IMG/VR virus record: IMGVR_UViG_3300032288_002935
Coordinates: 1-64,000 of that record
Source of the DNA: a virus
Reading direction: 5' to 3' (one strand)
Length of the DNA: 64,000 nt
The notes beneath the pieces are model-generated. The model saw only the letters and a list, made by a program, of their open reading frames with translations. It did no database searches and had not been told where the DNA came from. A program made the position numbers and the translations under genes. Shown one piece after another: positions 34,801 to 45,200 of the stretch (the stretch's first letter is position 1; each line of letters begins with the position of its first letter).

Positions 34801-36246
34801 CTTATTGAAATGTATTTCATGTTAGGTAAAAAAGGTGTATTGTTGCCGTCTGTAGTAAGAGCAATAAACTATGCGTTGTACAATGCTAAAGTGAAATTGA
34901 CAATAGTTGAAAGCAATGCATTAACTGGTCAAGCATATAGCATTGAAGCAAGAGAAAGTGTTGCAAAAAAAGAACAACCTAAAACAAAGTTGGCTGTATC
35001 AAAAGAAATACTTTCAAATTTTGTTCATGAAAGTGGATCTATATCAAGTGAGTTATGGCAAGAAGCTTTAATTGCTGAATGGTTTTTTAACCCTGAACAC
35101 AGACTTCATCCTGATTTTGTAACTAATGATATAGCCAGAGGTAAATCTGAAAAAATTGCTTATAAGAGTTTTTTATCAAATAAATCTGATGTTACCACTG
35201 CTTCTGAATTAGCTGATCAAGCTGGTCAAGATTTTCAAGATAGATTACAAAATGCTGATATATCTTTAGTAGAAGCCGTGTCAAGACTATTTGGTGAATA
35301 CACTACTATTAGTGATATGGTAAACGGTATTGCTGAAAGAATTGCAGGTCAACAAGAAGATCTTGATGCAGATTTTAATCAACAATTAGAAGATGAAAAA
35401 AAGTATAAAGAATTTTTAGCTTCAGCTTTAGCCGAAGAAGAAAATGACAGACAAAAAGAATACATGAATTCTTTGGAATACAAAATTGAAACTGGTAATC
35501 TGGATACTGAAAATTTAGATTATAATTCTTTAACTGAATACCAAAAGTTTTTGTATGACAGAGCTGTAGAAGCAGGATGGTATCCTTCAAAAGAAAATCC
35601 ATCTGAAAAGAAACCTGAACAAAAACCTATTGATTTATTTGAGGAGGGTTTAAATGAAATGGCTGCTAAACAAACTTCAATTGATAAAGAAGAAATAGCT
35701 GTTCGTACTGAGTTGAGGGAAATAAAAGATTCTTTTGATAAACAGAAAGCACTGTTGGCTAAAATTAGTGATATAAACAATGATGCTAACTTAAAGATGT
35801 TTATTGCAATTTACAAAATTATAAATGATGAGCCTGCATTAAATGTTTTTAATGAACAACAAAGAAATATTTTAAATGACAGATTAAGTAAAAGACTTAA
35901 ACAAGGTGCATTTATTGGACAATCTGTTTCACTTAATGACAAAATATTCCAGATAGTTTCTTATGATGTAAACAATCAAACTGTGGAGATTGCTGACATT
36001 AAAACAGGTGAGATGGAAATCATCCCTTTTACAGATTTTGCAAATATCAAAGATGTTCATGAAGTAGGTCAAGAGATAACAAATTCAAAATTAAACACTG
36101 AAGTAAAAGACCAAGAAATAGAAATAATTAAAGATGCCTATAAGGATATTTTTAGTAATTTTACAGCTAATGTTTCTGAATATGAAACTATTGAAGATGC
36201 TGATTTAAAATCAAAAATAATTGAACAATTAACAAAATGTAAATGA
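28858..36246 (+). CDS. Giant virion protein 1 (2462 aa) with apparently dead zincin-like segment
   Basis: This is the first of three giants. Residues about 62-100 hold FDPFRDNNKFYNENTHWSED, a conserved opening in crAss-like giant proteins. Two hydrophobic segments (about 143-170, YTVGILGAIALEEVGLALT, and 498-525, FGSGFFMGSIASPFGLAIGG) could contact a membrane during ejection. Long charged coiled coils follow (about 680-870). Near 1100-1220, FETLILSALTQAKL occupies the place of a protease helix, but S1112, A1113 and Q1116 stand where HExxH would be; downstream FLSESLNNASFQKFLGG and SLWTSLMAKIMKAF match the layout of the two active-looking copies. A beta domain near 1390-1450 has STGTGSTALSLGEWVPLIAI. 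Probably structural and ejected. Confidence 0.65.
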   Translation: MENKDVKPTRSELMKMAVSDVNIKNQKKLEDPFNAGSKIISAKQLDVDRFGTYNSQTYGKLGFDPFRDNNKFYNENTHWSEDIGRATRGMFKLAKVGFQDTFGFGVTADKDNYKNFEDVMKNYSSTRGGYTQFWANTELSSGYTVGILGAIALEEVGLALTTGGLGNIGSSGLVGAQLGKAMRNLDKLSRSSKYIDRIAELGHTDEAAKFFSYKGIGQNLAKLGEKLNPIGETANFIRQTKLDEFSDLNSLQKLSIGAGALAKDARKIYMTHSESKMEAEMARSEFKENQIQKARLASPDGKLTDADALRIETDASNVYNSTYMGNLGLIYATNALTFDNMFKSMRYSNKMFSIPGKLTTTLGKDGLLVKAVKGFTVKGAFKTGKKAVVDFSLKESSKNALGYIVKNYKVAGAKLLEKGLANSVEGIQELGQDVISNSVQSFYGRNHTGKQVRGGFLEKMYQAASDFSLQDVGEGVLNMATKVDENGNRVLNQEGLSTFGSGFFMGSIASPFGLAIGGLQNQIVGGGIKSKYQYLTNRAEYVKNQKTKYKEAAAKAKILTKIFNDNLGAYLDHTSNPLVTQTELQEEILDAAEKGDKKKFEDKKNDSFQQGVKTMLRNNSEGMFTDFLDDMASNYTPEQLNQAMGRTDITSENVASYKAKLQAKSATIKELRKVYDRVNNEVINPVRQSDIDRLDASDPEQRKEKLDLMIYKKAWDNLKDELLFNHGKIANKAQRMIELEKQLKKETDLAPTEIQALISKESLSKEIKILETQVEANKNLNLKGRDAKDAKVAEQKFEALKKYQTALAAIEKAESASKTNINDIDAAYSDLFEAYHEFRTIDEEYGNFYGTMEPEEVKRAISRKSFDAIVDYLDLKAESQALQSVVNTLVDTRSASMWVERNAEMMANLDKNKETHIANQLKAFHQQASSSEMLTELQEAGLFFDLNEIDDLVEKGIMPSQIYNIETNKPASKEEYQKAQDLISSFYKNLTGKSITQNKAVQSKTSLRYESDKRMVEDLMTQYGIELDKEMDLSDPAQLTKLIKKLKASKYLTYIDKEILDVVSDSTPKIKFTTSGEFPIEISEDGVITIDLRYAGHDYKNASVNFETLILSALTQAKLTDNLENNKALKTEVDVLMNQAKEAFAKKYPNTDVEKISMLNNTAEFLSESLNNASFQKFLGGINDTVSGTKKSLWTSLMAKIMKAFGQTFDKSVLQRAVSLANMALDENVVDSIDEKNDATETTETEEEPEPVSSVEKHGYKLMEVVPGVWQVTGKGEVKAFDTKEEAEAYFNEKAVPPTKTVKQTVKEKVTRTVTLGNTDFIKNAFERPDIFGEFLHPEVVSKNKQLVDDWTQKIVALGTELDAAGITDWNYGNVRVDIDGRLVIDVTAEVNGKQVKFLMYKSTGTGSTALSLGEWVPLIAIGTHPDGKEWFVKAYHEGQDPKFNKYGSQTFASIDQDLKNKEKELFKGKKSTQEIEEEVEREIDVEVPADTEETPEEVNQRILDEENELKNEINSRRELLKRINEQISSTSKMNLRKRIKLGNQKKDILLEIKSLQEKLDFTYGASSVISPAGSTETPGQVPVQNEPEYDLNDNVIITQNTPFLLLPYKLQEDLLEQHRMDVGATAVGAIRFKYKDLIKELESLNMAMSQAQDDELDALDEKFGEVYDKLTSQVGPNVNINLNEQGKIEVSTVKKDTDATADEIGAIESKMANDISYMRTIIEYNKSLESNEPDTTVDTTYPQDTPVLTTEEELERAKRIKQEVIDKAKETVRARRLARQKSFVPITVDERESVVDLLKKTFKDDFDILTKSELDYLVDSMLSDSKSFQFKIPDAIAFLNKKKLDLEARSQFDFINEQFSEELSKLRAEERAEAIKGYQKDIFEEMVDNRFDYNYDFIESGVKSKKIFSVTYNGKTHKFTLSPKEFRALALYNNDIFKKADSKENLLIQIHTVLRNVKYYANSYKKELKFEGTPQEVEDQLIEMYFMLGKKGVLLPSVVRAINYALYNAKVKLTIVESNALTGQAYSIEARESVAKKEQPKTKLAVSKEILSNFVHESGSISSELWQEALIAEWFFNPEHRLHPDFVTNDIARGKSEKIAYKSFLSNKSDVTTASELADQAGQDFQDRLQNADISLVEAVSRLFGEYTTISDMVNGIAERIAGQQEDLDADFNQQLEDEKKYKEFLASALAEEENDRQKEYMNSLEYKIETGNLDTENLDYNSLTEYQKFLYDRAVEAGWYPSKENPSEKKPEQKPIDLFEEGLNEMAAKQTSIDKEEIAVRTELREIKDSFDKQKALLAKISDINNDANLKMFIAIYKIINDEPALNVFNEQQRNILNDRLSKRLKQGAFIGQSVSLNDKIFQIVSYDVNNQTVEIADIKTGEMEIIPFTDFANIKDVHEVGQEITNSKLNTEVKDQEIEIIKDAYKDIFSNFTANVSEYETIEDADLKSKIIEQLTKCK

Positions 36247-36247
36247 T

Positions 36248-39200
36248 ATGAATATTTGTATTACTCCGGAGTCAATAAAGCTTTTTAGTGCTTATTTTAA
36301 AAAAGAAATTCCAAATCATTTTACAAATGAAATCTCTGCAAATGCCTTATTAAACAAACTGTTTGATAAGGCAATTTCTGATTTTAAGAACATGGGTTTA
36401 ACCGAAGAGAGAACGCGTGAATTAATATTACAACATCTTTCTGTTGCACCTCAAATTATTAAAAAATACATTGGTGAAAATCCATCTGCTAATAACCCAA
36501 AATTATTAGACAGTGTAAATCTATTAAGTGGAATAATTTATGATGCTTCTCAATCAGATAACAAAAGTGATTTTCAAAATGCAATTAATAGTCTTGGACA
36601 AATTATTGGTAAATCAACTTTGGTTATTCCAGCTGCTCCAGTGGGTAATGATTTTAATGCAGTTTCTTTTGAACTACTTAAAACAGCTAATCAGGAAATG
36701 ATTTATGAACCAGGTGTTGGCTATAGAAACAACATAACTGATCCTGAAAAACAATTTGAATTTGAAGTACAAAGAGCAATCATTGCTTCTGGTAATGCGG
36801 ATAATTTACAATTAAAACTTGTACAACAAAGTGAGTTAAAAAATATTAATCAGATTAACAATACAAATAAGGATACTAATCCTGACACTTATGTTTTGGT
36901 TCCGGTTGACTCTTCAGGTAAAATTGTAAGATTTGTTGATGGAAAAGTTAATGAGGATGGCTCAACTCCTGTTTTTGTTCTTAGACAAACAATGAAAGAA
37001 TTTGATTATCTGCTTAAAGAAAAAAGCGATATTTATATTTCTCAAGGAATGTCACCAGCACAAGCTTTTGCTAAAGCAAGACAAGAGATTCAAGGACATC
37101 TTGAGTTTATTGCTAATTTAAAAAAGGATCATGCAGCAGGCAAAACTGTAAACTTTTCTATTAGTCTTGCAAACAGTTTGATGGGATTAGTTGTAGAAAA
37201 ATTGGATAGAAAAACAAGTATGCGTTCTATAACCAATATTGATGAAGTTCCAATTCATATTAAAAGAAAAGGTACACAAACTATAGCTGTAATGCATGTT
37301 CCTTTATCTGGTAGACAAGTTTTACCAAATGAAAAACCCATGTATGAAAATTCAATGATGGATGTTACGGATGAGGAGTTAGACATTCTTACAAAATTGA
37401 TCACTGAACCTAAATTAAAAAAATCAGGAATAAAAAGAAAGACTGGTGAATCTTATATGTCTGATATGCGATTTGAAGAAAGACAAAATGCAGTTTACTT
37501 TTTTCATAGAAATGCAGAAGAATTTATTTTTTATCAGAAAAAAGAATTTGATAAGTTGACTAAAAAAACAAAACAGTCATATTTTATTAGAATTAAAAAT
37601 GAAGTAATTGAAGCTACTGCAGAAAATGCTGAACAAATTAAACAGGCTTTAAAAACTTATTTTACAACAAGATCAAGTGAGTTATATGCATATTCTACTG
37701 ATTTTACAAATGTTACTCCAAAAGAATCTTTTGAAAAGACTACTGATGTAGGTCAAGTTTTTTATGGAGAAGATGGAAGAGTTTATATAACTACTGGACC
37801 AAAAAGAAATTTAAATATTCTTAATGAAACAGATGTGGAGTCAATGATTAATGTGCCTACTTCTGTTGTTGATGGTGTGGTTACTCTTGTATCTAAATCT
37901 ATAAGAAACCATATTATTGATAACACTAAAACTACAATTATTACAAATGGTAATAATGAGTTGAGAGGGTACTCTTCATACTTAGCTTTAGGTTATACTG
38001 CTGAAGATGCATCTGAAGCTATGATTGACGATAGTGTTGAACCATTATTTAGAACACTGGCCGAAACTAACTTGGAAACTGAGCCAACAGAAAAACAAAA
38101 AGAAGATGCAATGACATGGTTTAAAAACCATCCATTGTTTAAAGTGTTAAGTCTTAATGAAACTTTAAGAAATAAAATTCATGAAAAAGGTCCTAGTTTT
38201 GTTGCTGAGTTTGTAAATAGCTCAATCAATTTGTATTTAGGTTCTAACAACACGGATATATACCATGAAGCTTTCCATGCTTTTACTCAATCTATTTTAA
38301 CTTCACAGGAAAGAAAAGCAATGTATTCTGAGATAGCTAAAACTCCTGGTACATTTAAAGTAACAGTGCTTGGAAAAGCTAAGACTGTTAAATTTTCTGA
38401 AGCCAATGAGCTTGAGATAGAAGAATACTTGGCTGAAAAATTCAGAGAGTATTCAATGAATCGCGGTAAGTCAAAATTATCTGTAAGAATAAAACAGTTT
38501 TTTGATAAAGTATTAAATATGCTTCAGGGTATGTTTGGTAAAAACATGACATACAATGAAGCAATTGCTCTTAATAAATCAGCAGGTGTTGTAAACAACA
38601 TGTTTAATGCTTTGTATGAAGGAAATATTGATATTAGCAAATTCAATCCTGAAGCAACAAAAACTGCTTTGTATAAATCAACAGAGATTAATTTTCCAGA
38701 TGTAGATTTTTCAATTGAACAAATAAGTGTTTTAATGGAATCTATGCAATCACTTATGAGTGATTTTATTAATCTTGGTATTAATGGTTCAAGCAATAGA
38801 AAAGTAAATACACTTGTTGTAAATTTATTATTAGAATCTTCACAGGTAAAAGTTGATTCTAAAAGACACAAGAAAATTTTTGAGGAAATTGACAAGTTAA
38901 ATAAAAGCCATGGTGTAGTTAATGGCTATGGTGCATTTGCAATTGCTAAAAATCCTAAAATTTTAGAACTTGCTCTTACTTATGTTAAAAACAGATTGGA
39001 GCAACAAAAGAAATTAATGAAGCCTCTTTCTAAAGATGATGATGGTTTTGCATTAGACACATTGACTAAAGCTTTAAAAGCATTTGGAGATGTAACTGAA
39101 CCTAAATTATACTTAGATGAAGCTGAGAATTCAAACTTAATAAGTTTGTATTTAAATAACTACAGTAATATTAATGTTCAACAAGAAACATTAGATTATT

Positions 39201-42200
39201 TTGATAGCCTGGATGATGTAGAAAGAGGTATTAAATTTACATTTGGATTAACAGGTACTGAACAATCATTGGCTGAAGTAACTGATGAGCAAACTAGAGA
39301 AATGCTTAGTACTATTCATGCACATGCAAACAATGGTAAAGGTGCTATATTAGTGAATTCATTAGGTATTAAAAAAGTACAACCATTTATTCAGATGCTT
39401 GCTAAAACAAGTAAGATATTACGCAACACTACTGATAGAGTAGAGATGTATAATAAATTAATGGCTGCTGCTAAAACTGATTATGAGATTGCTCAAATTG
39501 TAAACAAACTTGGTAACATTAATAATCCTGAAATTACAACTGAGGAACAAAAAGCTTGGTTGAATTTTTGGCAGGTAATGAATAAAACAGATTTGTTCTT
39601 AAGAGAATTTATTATTGAGAAAGTTGTTGATACAGATAGAAAAACTAAAGAGAAAACAGCAACTTTAGAAGCAAGATCAGGTAGATCTAAATCTGCAGAA
39701 AGCAGAGTTGGAAAAGACTGGGCTGACAATTTTGTGTTTGTTTCTCACAATAGCCCTTACTTTAGTGAAACTAAAGATGGTGAAGCTTATTTAAAGTTTG
39801 ATAAAGATTCTCAAAAATATGATCTGGTAGAAGATTATGAAGAAAAAGGATTTGGATTGATTTCAGGAACTGAAGATAGTCCTGAGTTCATTACAAGTTT
39901 AGATGAAAGAATTAATAAAACTGATGTTTATACAGGTAAATTATTCAAAGCATCTGCTAATCCTTTTGAGTTTTTAAATCATATTGGTATTGACTTAGTT
40001 CAAGATCCGGTTGTATTAGATATTTTACTTAATGGTCATGCTGGTTTAGATATTCAAACTGGTATTGTTGACAACATCATGAAATCATTAATGAATAGAC
40101 AAACGGCTGTTAATGAAAATAATAAAAAAGTAACTGAACTTTCTCAATTATTCAGTGACTTTGAATACATAAATGCAAATGGAGAAAAAGTTAAACAAGA
40201 AGGTTTAAATGGTTGGTTCAATCAATTGCAGAAATTACAATACATGTTCTCTGATGAAAACTCAAGTTCAATGGGTAAAAATGCTGAAGGAGAAAACCAA
40301 AGTGAAAAGTCATATAACTCTTCATTGAGTATGATGGTTACTGCTTTGAATGATGCTAAACACTATGATGAAATTTTAGAAGGTTCTGGATTAGAAATTT
40401 TTAATGTTAAAACAAATCCATTTGCAGCGGCTTCTCCTTGGTTAGTAAACATGTTTAATTTGGAATCTCCAAATGCTGCTGTTAGAGGTACAAGGAATAA
40501 GAACTTTAAGATAACAGTTGAAAGTTTATCAGGTTCTAAAATTATTTATCAGAGTGAGGATAAAGGTGTATCTACACTTGGTCTTGATGAGAAAGCTAAA
40601 TTTTTAAGTGACTTTCATTTAACGCTAGAAGGTAAACAAGAAATTTTAAGAACAGCTGACAAATCTACATCTTTAACTGCACATGCTCCGGTAAACAAGA
40701 ATGGAAGAATTATTAAAAATGAATTAGAAGTCACTAAAGAAGATATAAATAAAATATTTTCTCCTGAATATGATGCAAATAAAAATTCTACAATTTTATA
40801 TGATCAGTTTTTTAGACACATTGAAGCGGAACTTGTAAGAATTTCTAGAATGAATGACATTACTGAAGATTTAGAATCTGAAGGTGAGATTGTTTTTGAT
40901 GCAGCTTATTTAAAAAGAGGCCGTGACTTTTACATGTTTGCAAATATTCTTACCCCAGCTACAAAAAAAGCATTATTAGAACTTAAAATTTCAGACTCTC
41001 AATCTGCAGACATTAATAACACTAGAGTTCTTAATAAACTTATCAGTGCTGAATTTAAAAAGGTAATTGACAAAGAAATAAAAGCTTATTTTGAAAAAAG
41101 AAGTGATGGTTTATTTAACAGAAAAAATAAATCTTTAGTCATTGCTGGTTCTGCTCTTAAAACTTTTCAAAAAAATTCTGAAGAGGAAGAAGATGTTACA
41201 AGAAAAAGAATGTTTAGAACATTTACTATAAACAACTTTATTCAAAATGCAAATTTTGCTACATTGTTTATTGGTGATGCAGCTATACATGATGTAAGAG
41301 GAGAAGGTTATCATAAACGTATTGCAGGTTTAATTTCAACTGGTAAAATATTTGCTAATGATTCTGCATTCTTAGCACATGTAAACAACCCAAACTTTAA
41401 TGCTTTTGGTTTTGCTGAGAAACATAACAATGCTATTACAGGTAGAACTTATAACGGTTATATTAACTCTGCTGTTATTAAAGAAAAGAAATCAGTATCC
41501 GCATACTTGCAACAATACTCAGAACTAATTGATGCAAAAGATTATGGTGCTGAAAATAAAATGAAAGAAGCAGATGGTGCTGGTTGGATTTCATTTGACA
41601 TGTACAGAATTTTAAATTTAGCATGTGGTGAGTGGAGTGACCAACAAGAAACTTTGTATAACAAAATGCTTGCAGGTGAAAAAATTTCTGAAGAAGATGC
41701 TAAGATTACTTTTCCAGTTAGAAAGTTTCAATACTATGGACAGGTAAATAATAAAGATGCTACTTACAATTTACAGATGATGGCTTTTCATAAGTATTCT
41801 TTAATGCCATTGATACCATCATTGATAAAAGGAACACCTTTACAAGATCTTCATGAAAGTATGTTAAAACAAGGAGTGGATTATGTTACTATGGAATCTG
41901 GTTCTAAACTTTCTTCAATTTCTAAAGTTGAAATGAAAGATGGAAAAGTTGTTTCAAAATTTGATGACTTTTATGATGATGAAAGAAAAACAAATGACAT
42001 TGAGTTTACTGTAAATCAAATACACTCAAAGTATTTAAAAAATCAAATTTATTTAGCTCCTGGTTATAAAAATCATATTACTTTACCTACTCAAAAAAGA
42101 AAGATGATTGCTCTTGGTTTGTTCAATGATGAGCAAATACCAACAGATTTTAAACCAAATCTTTCTAAAGATGAAAGAAAAATTAAATGGGAGTCACTTA

Positions 42201-45200
42201 AAACTGATTCTAAGAAAAGAGCAGCTTCTAAGAATTATGACTGGTATAAAAGATATGAGGTAGTTATTTCTAAAATACAGGCACATCTTAAACAAGAACT
42301 TATTGATGACTTAGGTTTAAGTTATGGAGCAGATGGTTCATTAAGCGGTAGTCCTGAAAAACTTGTTGCTTATTTAGAGAAGCAAATGAAAAGCAATGAC
42401 ATGTTAGCTGATGATATTGAATACATCACCAGTGTGTCTGTAAATGCTGAAACATTAGATTTTTCATTATCAATGTATAGTGAAAAAATTGAAGCAATTT
42501 TAATGACTCTTGCTGATAAAAAATTAAGAGCATTAAATGTTAATGGTGAAGCTTTGGTACAAGTACCAGGAACTATGTTTGAAAATAAGAAAAGAGCTGA
42601 AGAATTTGCAAAAATTGAAAAACCTACGCTTAAAGATATTCATGAGTATGGTTCAAATGGATTATCTTTCTACCATGTAACTGATAAAAATGGTGATCCT
42701 GTTTTAACTAAAGACACTAACAGTTGGATTGTTAAAAGCATGGAAGTTAAAATTTCTTTGCAGGGAGATTTTAAAAAATTACTTTATTTGAAGCATCCTG
42801 ATGGTAAAAAAATTGCTGTTTATAGTAAAGATGCTGAAGGCAAAAACATTTTAGATTATGATGAATCTCTTGCAAGATTAAATGAATCTATTAAGAACAC
42901 TGAATGGAAAACTAAATACAGTAAATTTTTAGAAATTGCGGGGGATCGTATTCCATCTCAGGGACCAAATGCATTGGAGTCAATTACTGTTGCAGAATTC
43001 TTACCTGAATGGGCTGGTCCAATTATTATATTACCAGCGGAGATTGTTGCTAAAGCAGGATCAGATTATGATATTGATAAATTGTTTACTCAGTTTCCAA
43101 ACATTGTTAAGATTGGAAATAAGATTGAATTGCAACAATACAGATCTGATGTTACAAAATCTTTAAAAGAACTGTATGCTGAGAAATCTTTTATTGTTGA
43201 TGAGTTAAAAGATGTAAGAAGTGAAATAGATGCATTGTATGAACAAAGAACTAATTTCTTTGAAGCAAGTGATGACATTGCTACAGAAGTTAAAAATCAA
43301 ATTAAGGAGCAATATAATTTAGATAAAGATTTATATAAAACTCGCAGTGAATTAACAGGATTTTTAAAAGCAGCTGAAAATGGATTATGGAAATTTAAAA
43401 ACATTCCAATTAAGCAAAGAGCTAAATACATTGCTCAGTATGAAGAACAAATGGATGCAGTAAATGAGCTAATTGATTTTCAAGAAGAGCAGCTTAAAAA
43501 AATATTATTTGAAGAACTTGGTGTAGAAAAAGCATCTGATTTCTTTAAATACAGTGATGATTTAATTAAATCACAAAAACAAAAGCAAACAGAACTGCAA
43601 AATGAATTAGAAGAAATTCAAAGAAAAATATATGGTAAGTCAATTAAAGGATTAGAAAATGAACTTTTAAGTTTATTTGCTGAGAAAATTTTAATGCCTG
43701 CAAGTATTAAAGATTTGATTACAACTAACTCTACAGATATTGCTTTACCTGTAGCTCAACAATTAGAAGAAATTATTAGAAAAAGAGATTCTGAAACAAG
43801 ATTTAATAAATATGACAGAATAACTGATGAGAATGGAGATGGTATTTCTCCAACTACACTTTTTGATTATGAGTATAACTTATTAAAACACCAGGAGAAT
43901 TCTGTTGGTAAAGACTCACTTGGTATAGCAGCTGTAACAGCAACCTATTATGCAATGTTCCAAACTTTTGGTGCTAAGTTAAATGCTGTATCTCAAAAAG
44001 AACAAACTGATTTTGATGAAGCTATGGTTGTTGTATCTAAAGTAGCAGATATTAATTATCAAGTTGAACAAATAAAAGAAGCTAATAAAGACAATATTAC
44101 TCCTGAAATTCAAAAACAAATTTCTTCTTTGCTTAAATTGCTTCCAAGAGCTGATAAAATTGAAACAGCTAACAGCACTGTAAACAGATTTAAAAATTAT
44201 ACATTTAAGTTAAATCACAATAAACTTAAATCTGAGTTAGGTGAACATATTGCTTTGGGTATTATTAACAACACTAAAGGTCAATCCATTTCAGATTTAA
44301 TTTCTCAAATGATTAATGGTTATGTAGATGTTGCTAAAGATGCTTGGGTATTCAACATGCAAGGAAATAAACAAAACACTCCGACATTATTATTTATGAT
44401 AATGGCAGGTGTTAGTTTAGAGAGTGCGGCTTATTTATCTTCTACGCCTTTGGTTATGGAATACAACCAGATTAAAAAAGAATTAAGTGGAGTTTATGCA
44501 AACTTAGGACTAGATCCTGAAATGAGTCCAATAGTTGAAACTCAAAGAATAAACAAAAAAGCTCAAGAAAAATTATTTGAAAATCATGAACAGGAGTTTA
44601 AAGCAAATGGATTAGAAACTTTTAATTACAACAGTATTGCTAATAAAAATGCAAGTGAGTTTACTGAATCTGAATTACTTGGTTTGGTTAAACAAAAAGC
44701 AATTGATATGCGTCAAATCCAGGCATTAGCTGAATACATACACATTGAAAAAATTGCAAGTGATGTTTCTAAATTCCAACAACTTACAAGATTTGATACA
44801 AATAAAATTGCTACAATTTCTGAGGCACAAAAAAGAAAAGAGGATATTCTTGAATTTATTTCAAGAAAAACTTATGTTCCTCAATCATGGTTCTCTGCTG
44901 AAGGAATTGGTAATACACCTGTAGGACAATTTAATAATGATGAGTTTTTGGTTAATTTATTTGAAAGATATTTCAGTTTAAGAGATAACCCTGCATTGGT
45001 AAAAACATCATTAGACAAAGTTATTAAAGACAACAAACCAAAAACAGTTGTTGATGTGGTAATGAGAACAGATTTTAAAAATGATTTTATTTGGTTTTTA
45101 TATCAAAATTCATTGTTTAAAAAGAATACTTATGATGGATACACATTTAAAGTTTTAAGTGATCCTAAAGCTGAATTCAGTATTAATGAAGAAACTAAAG

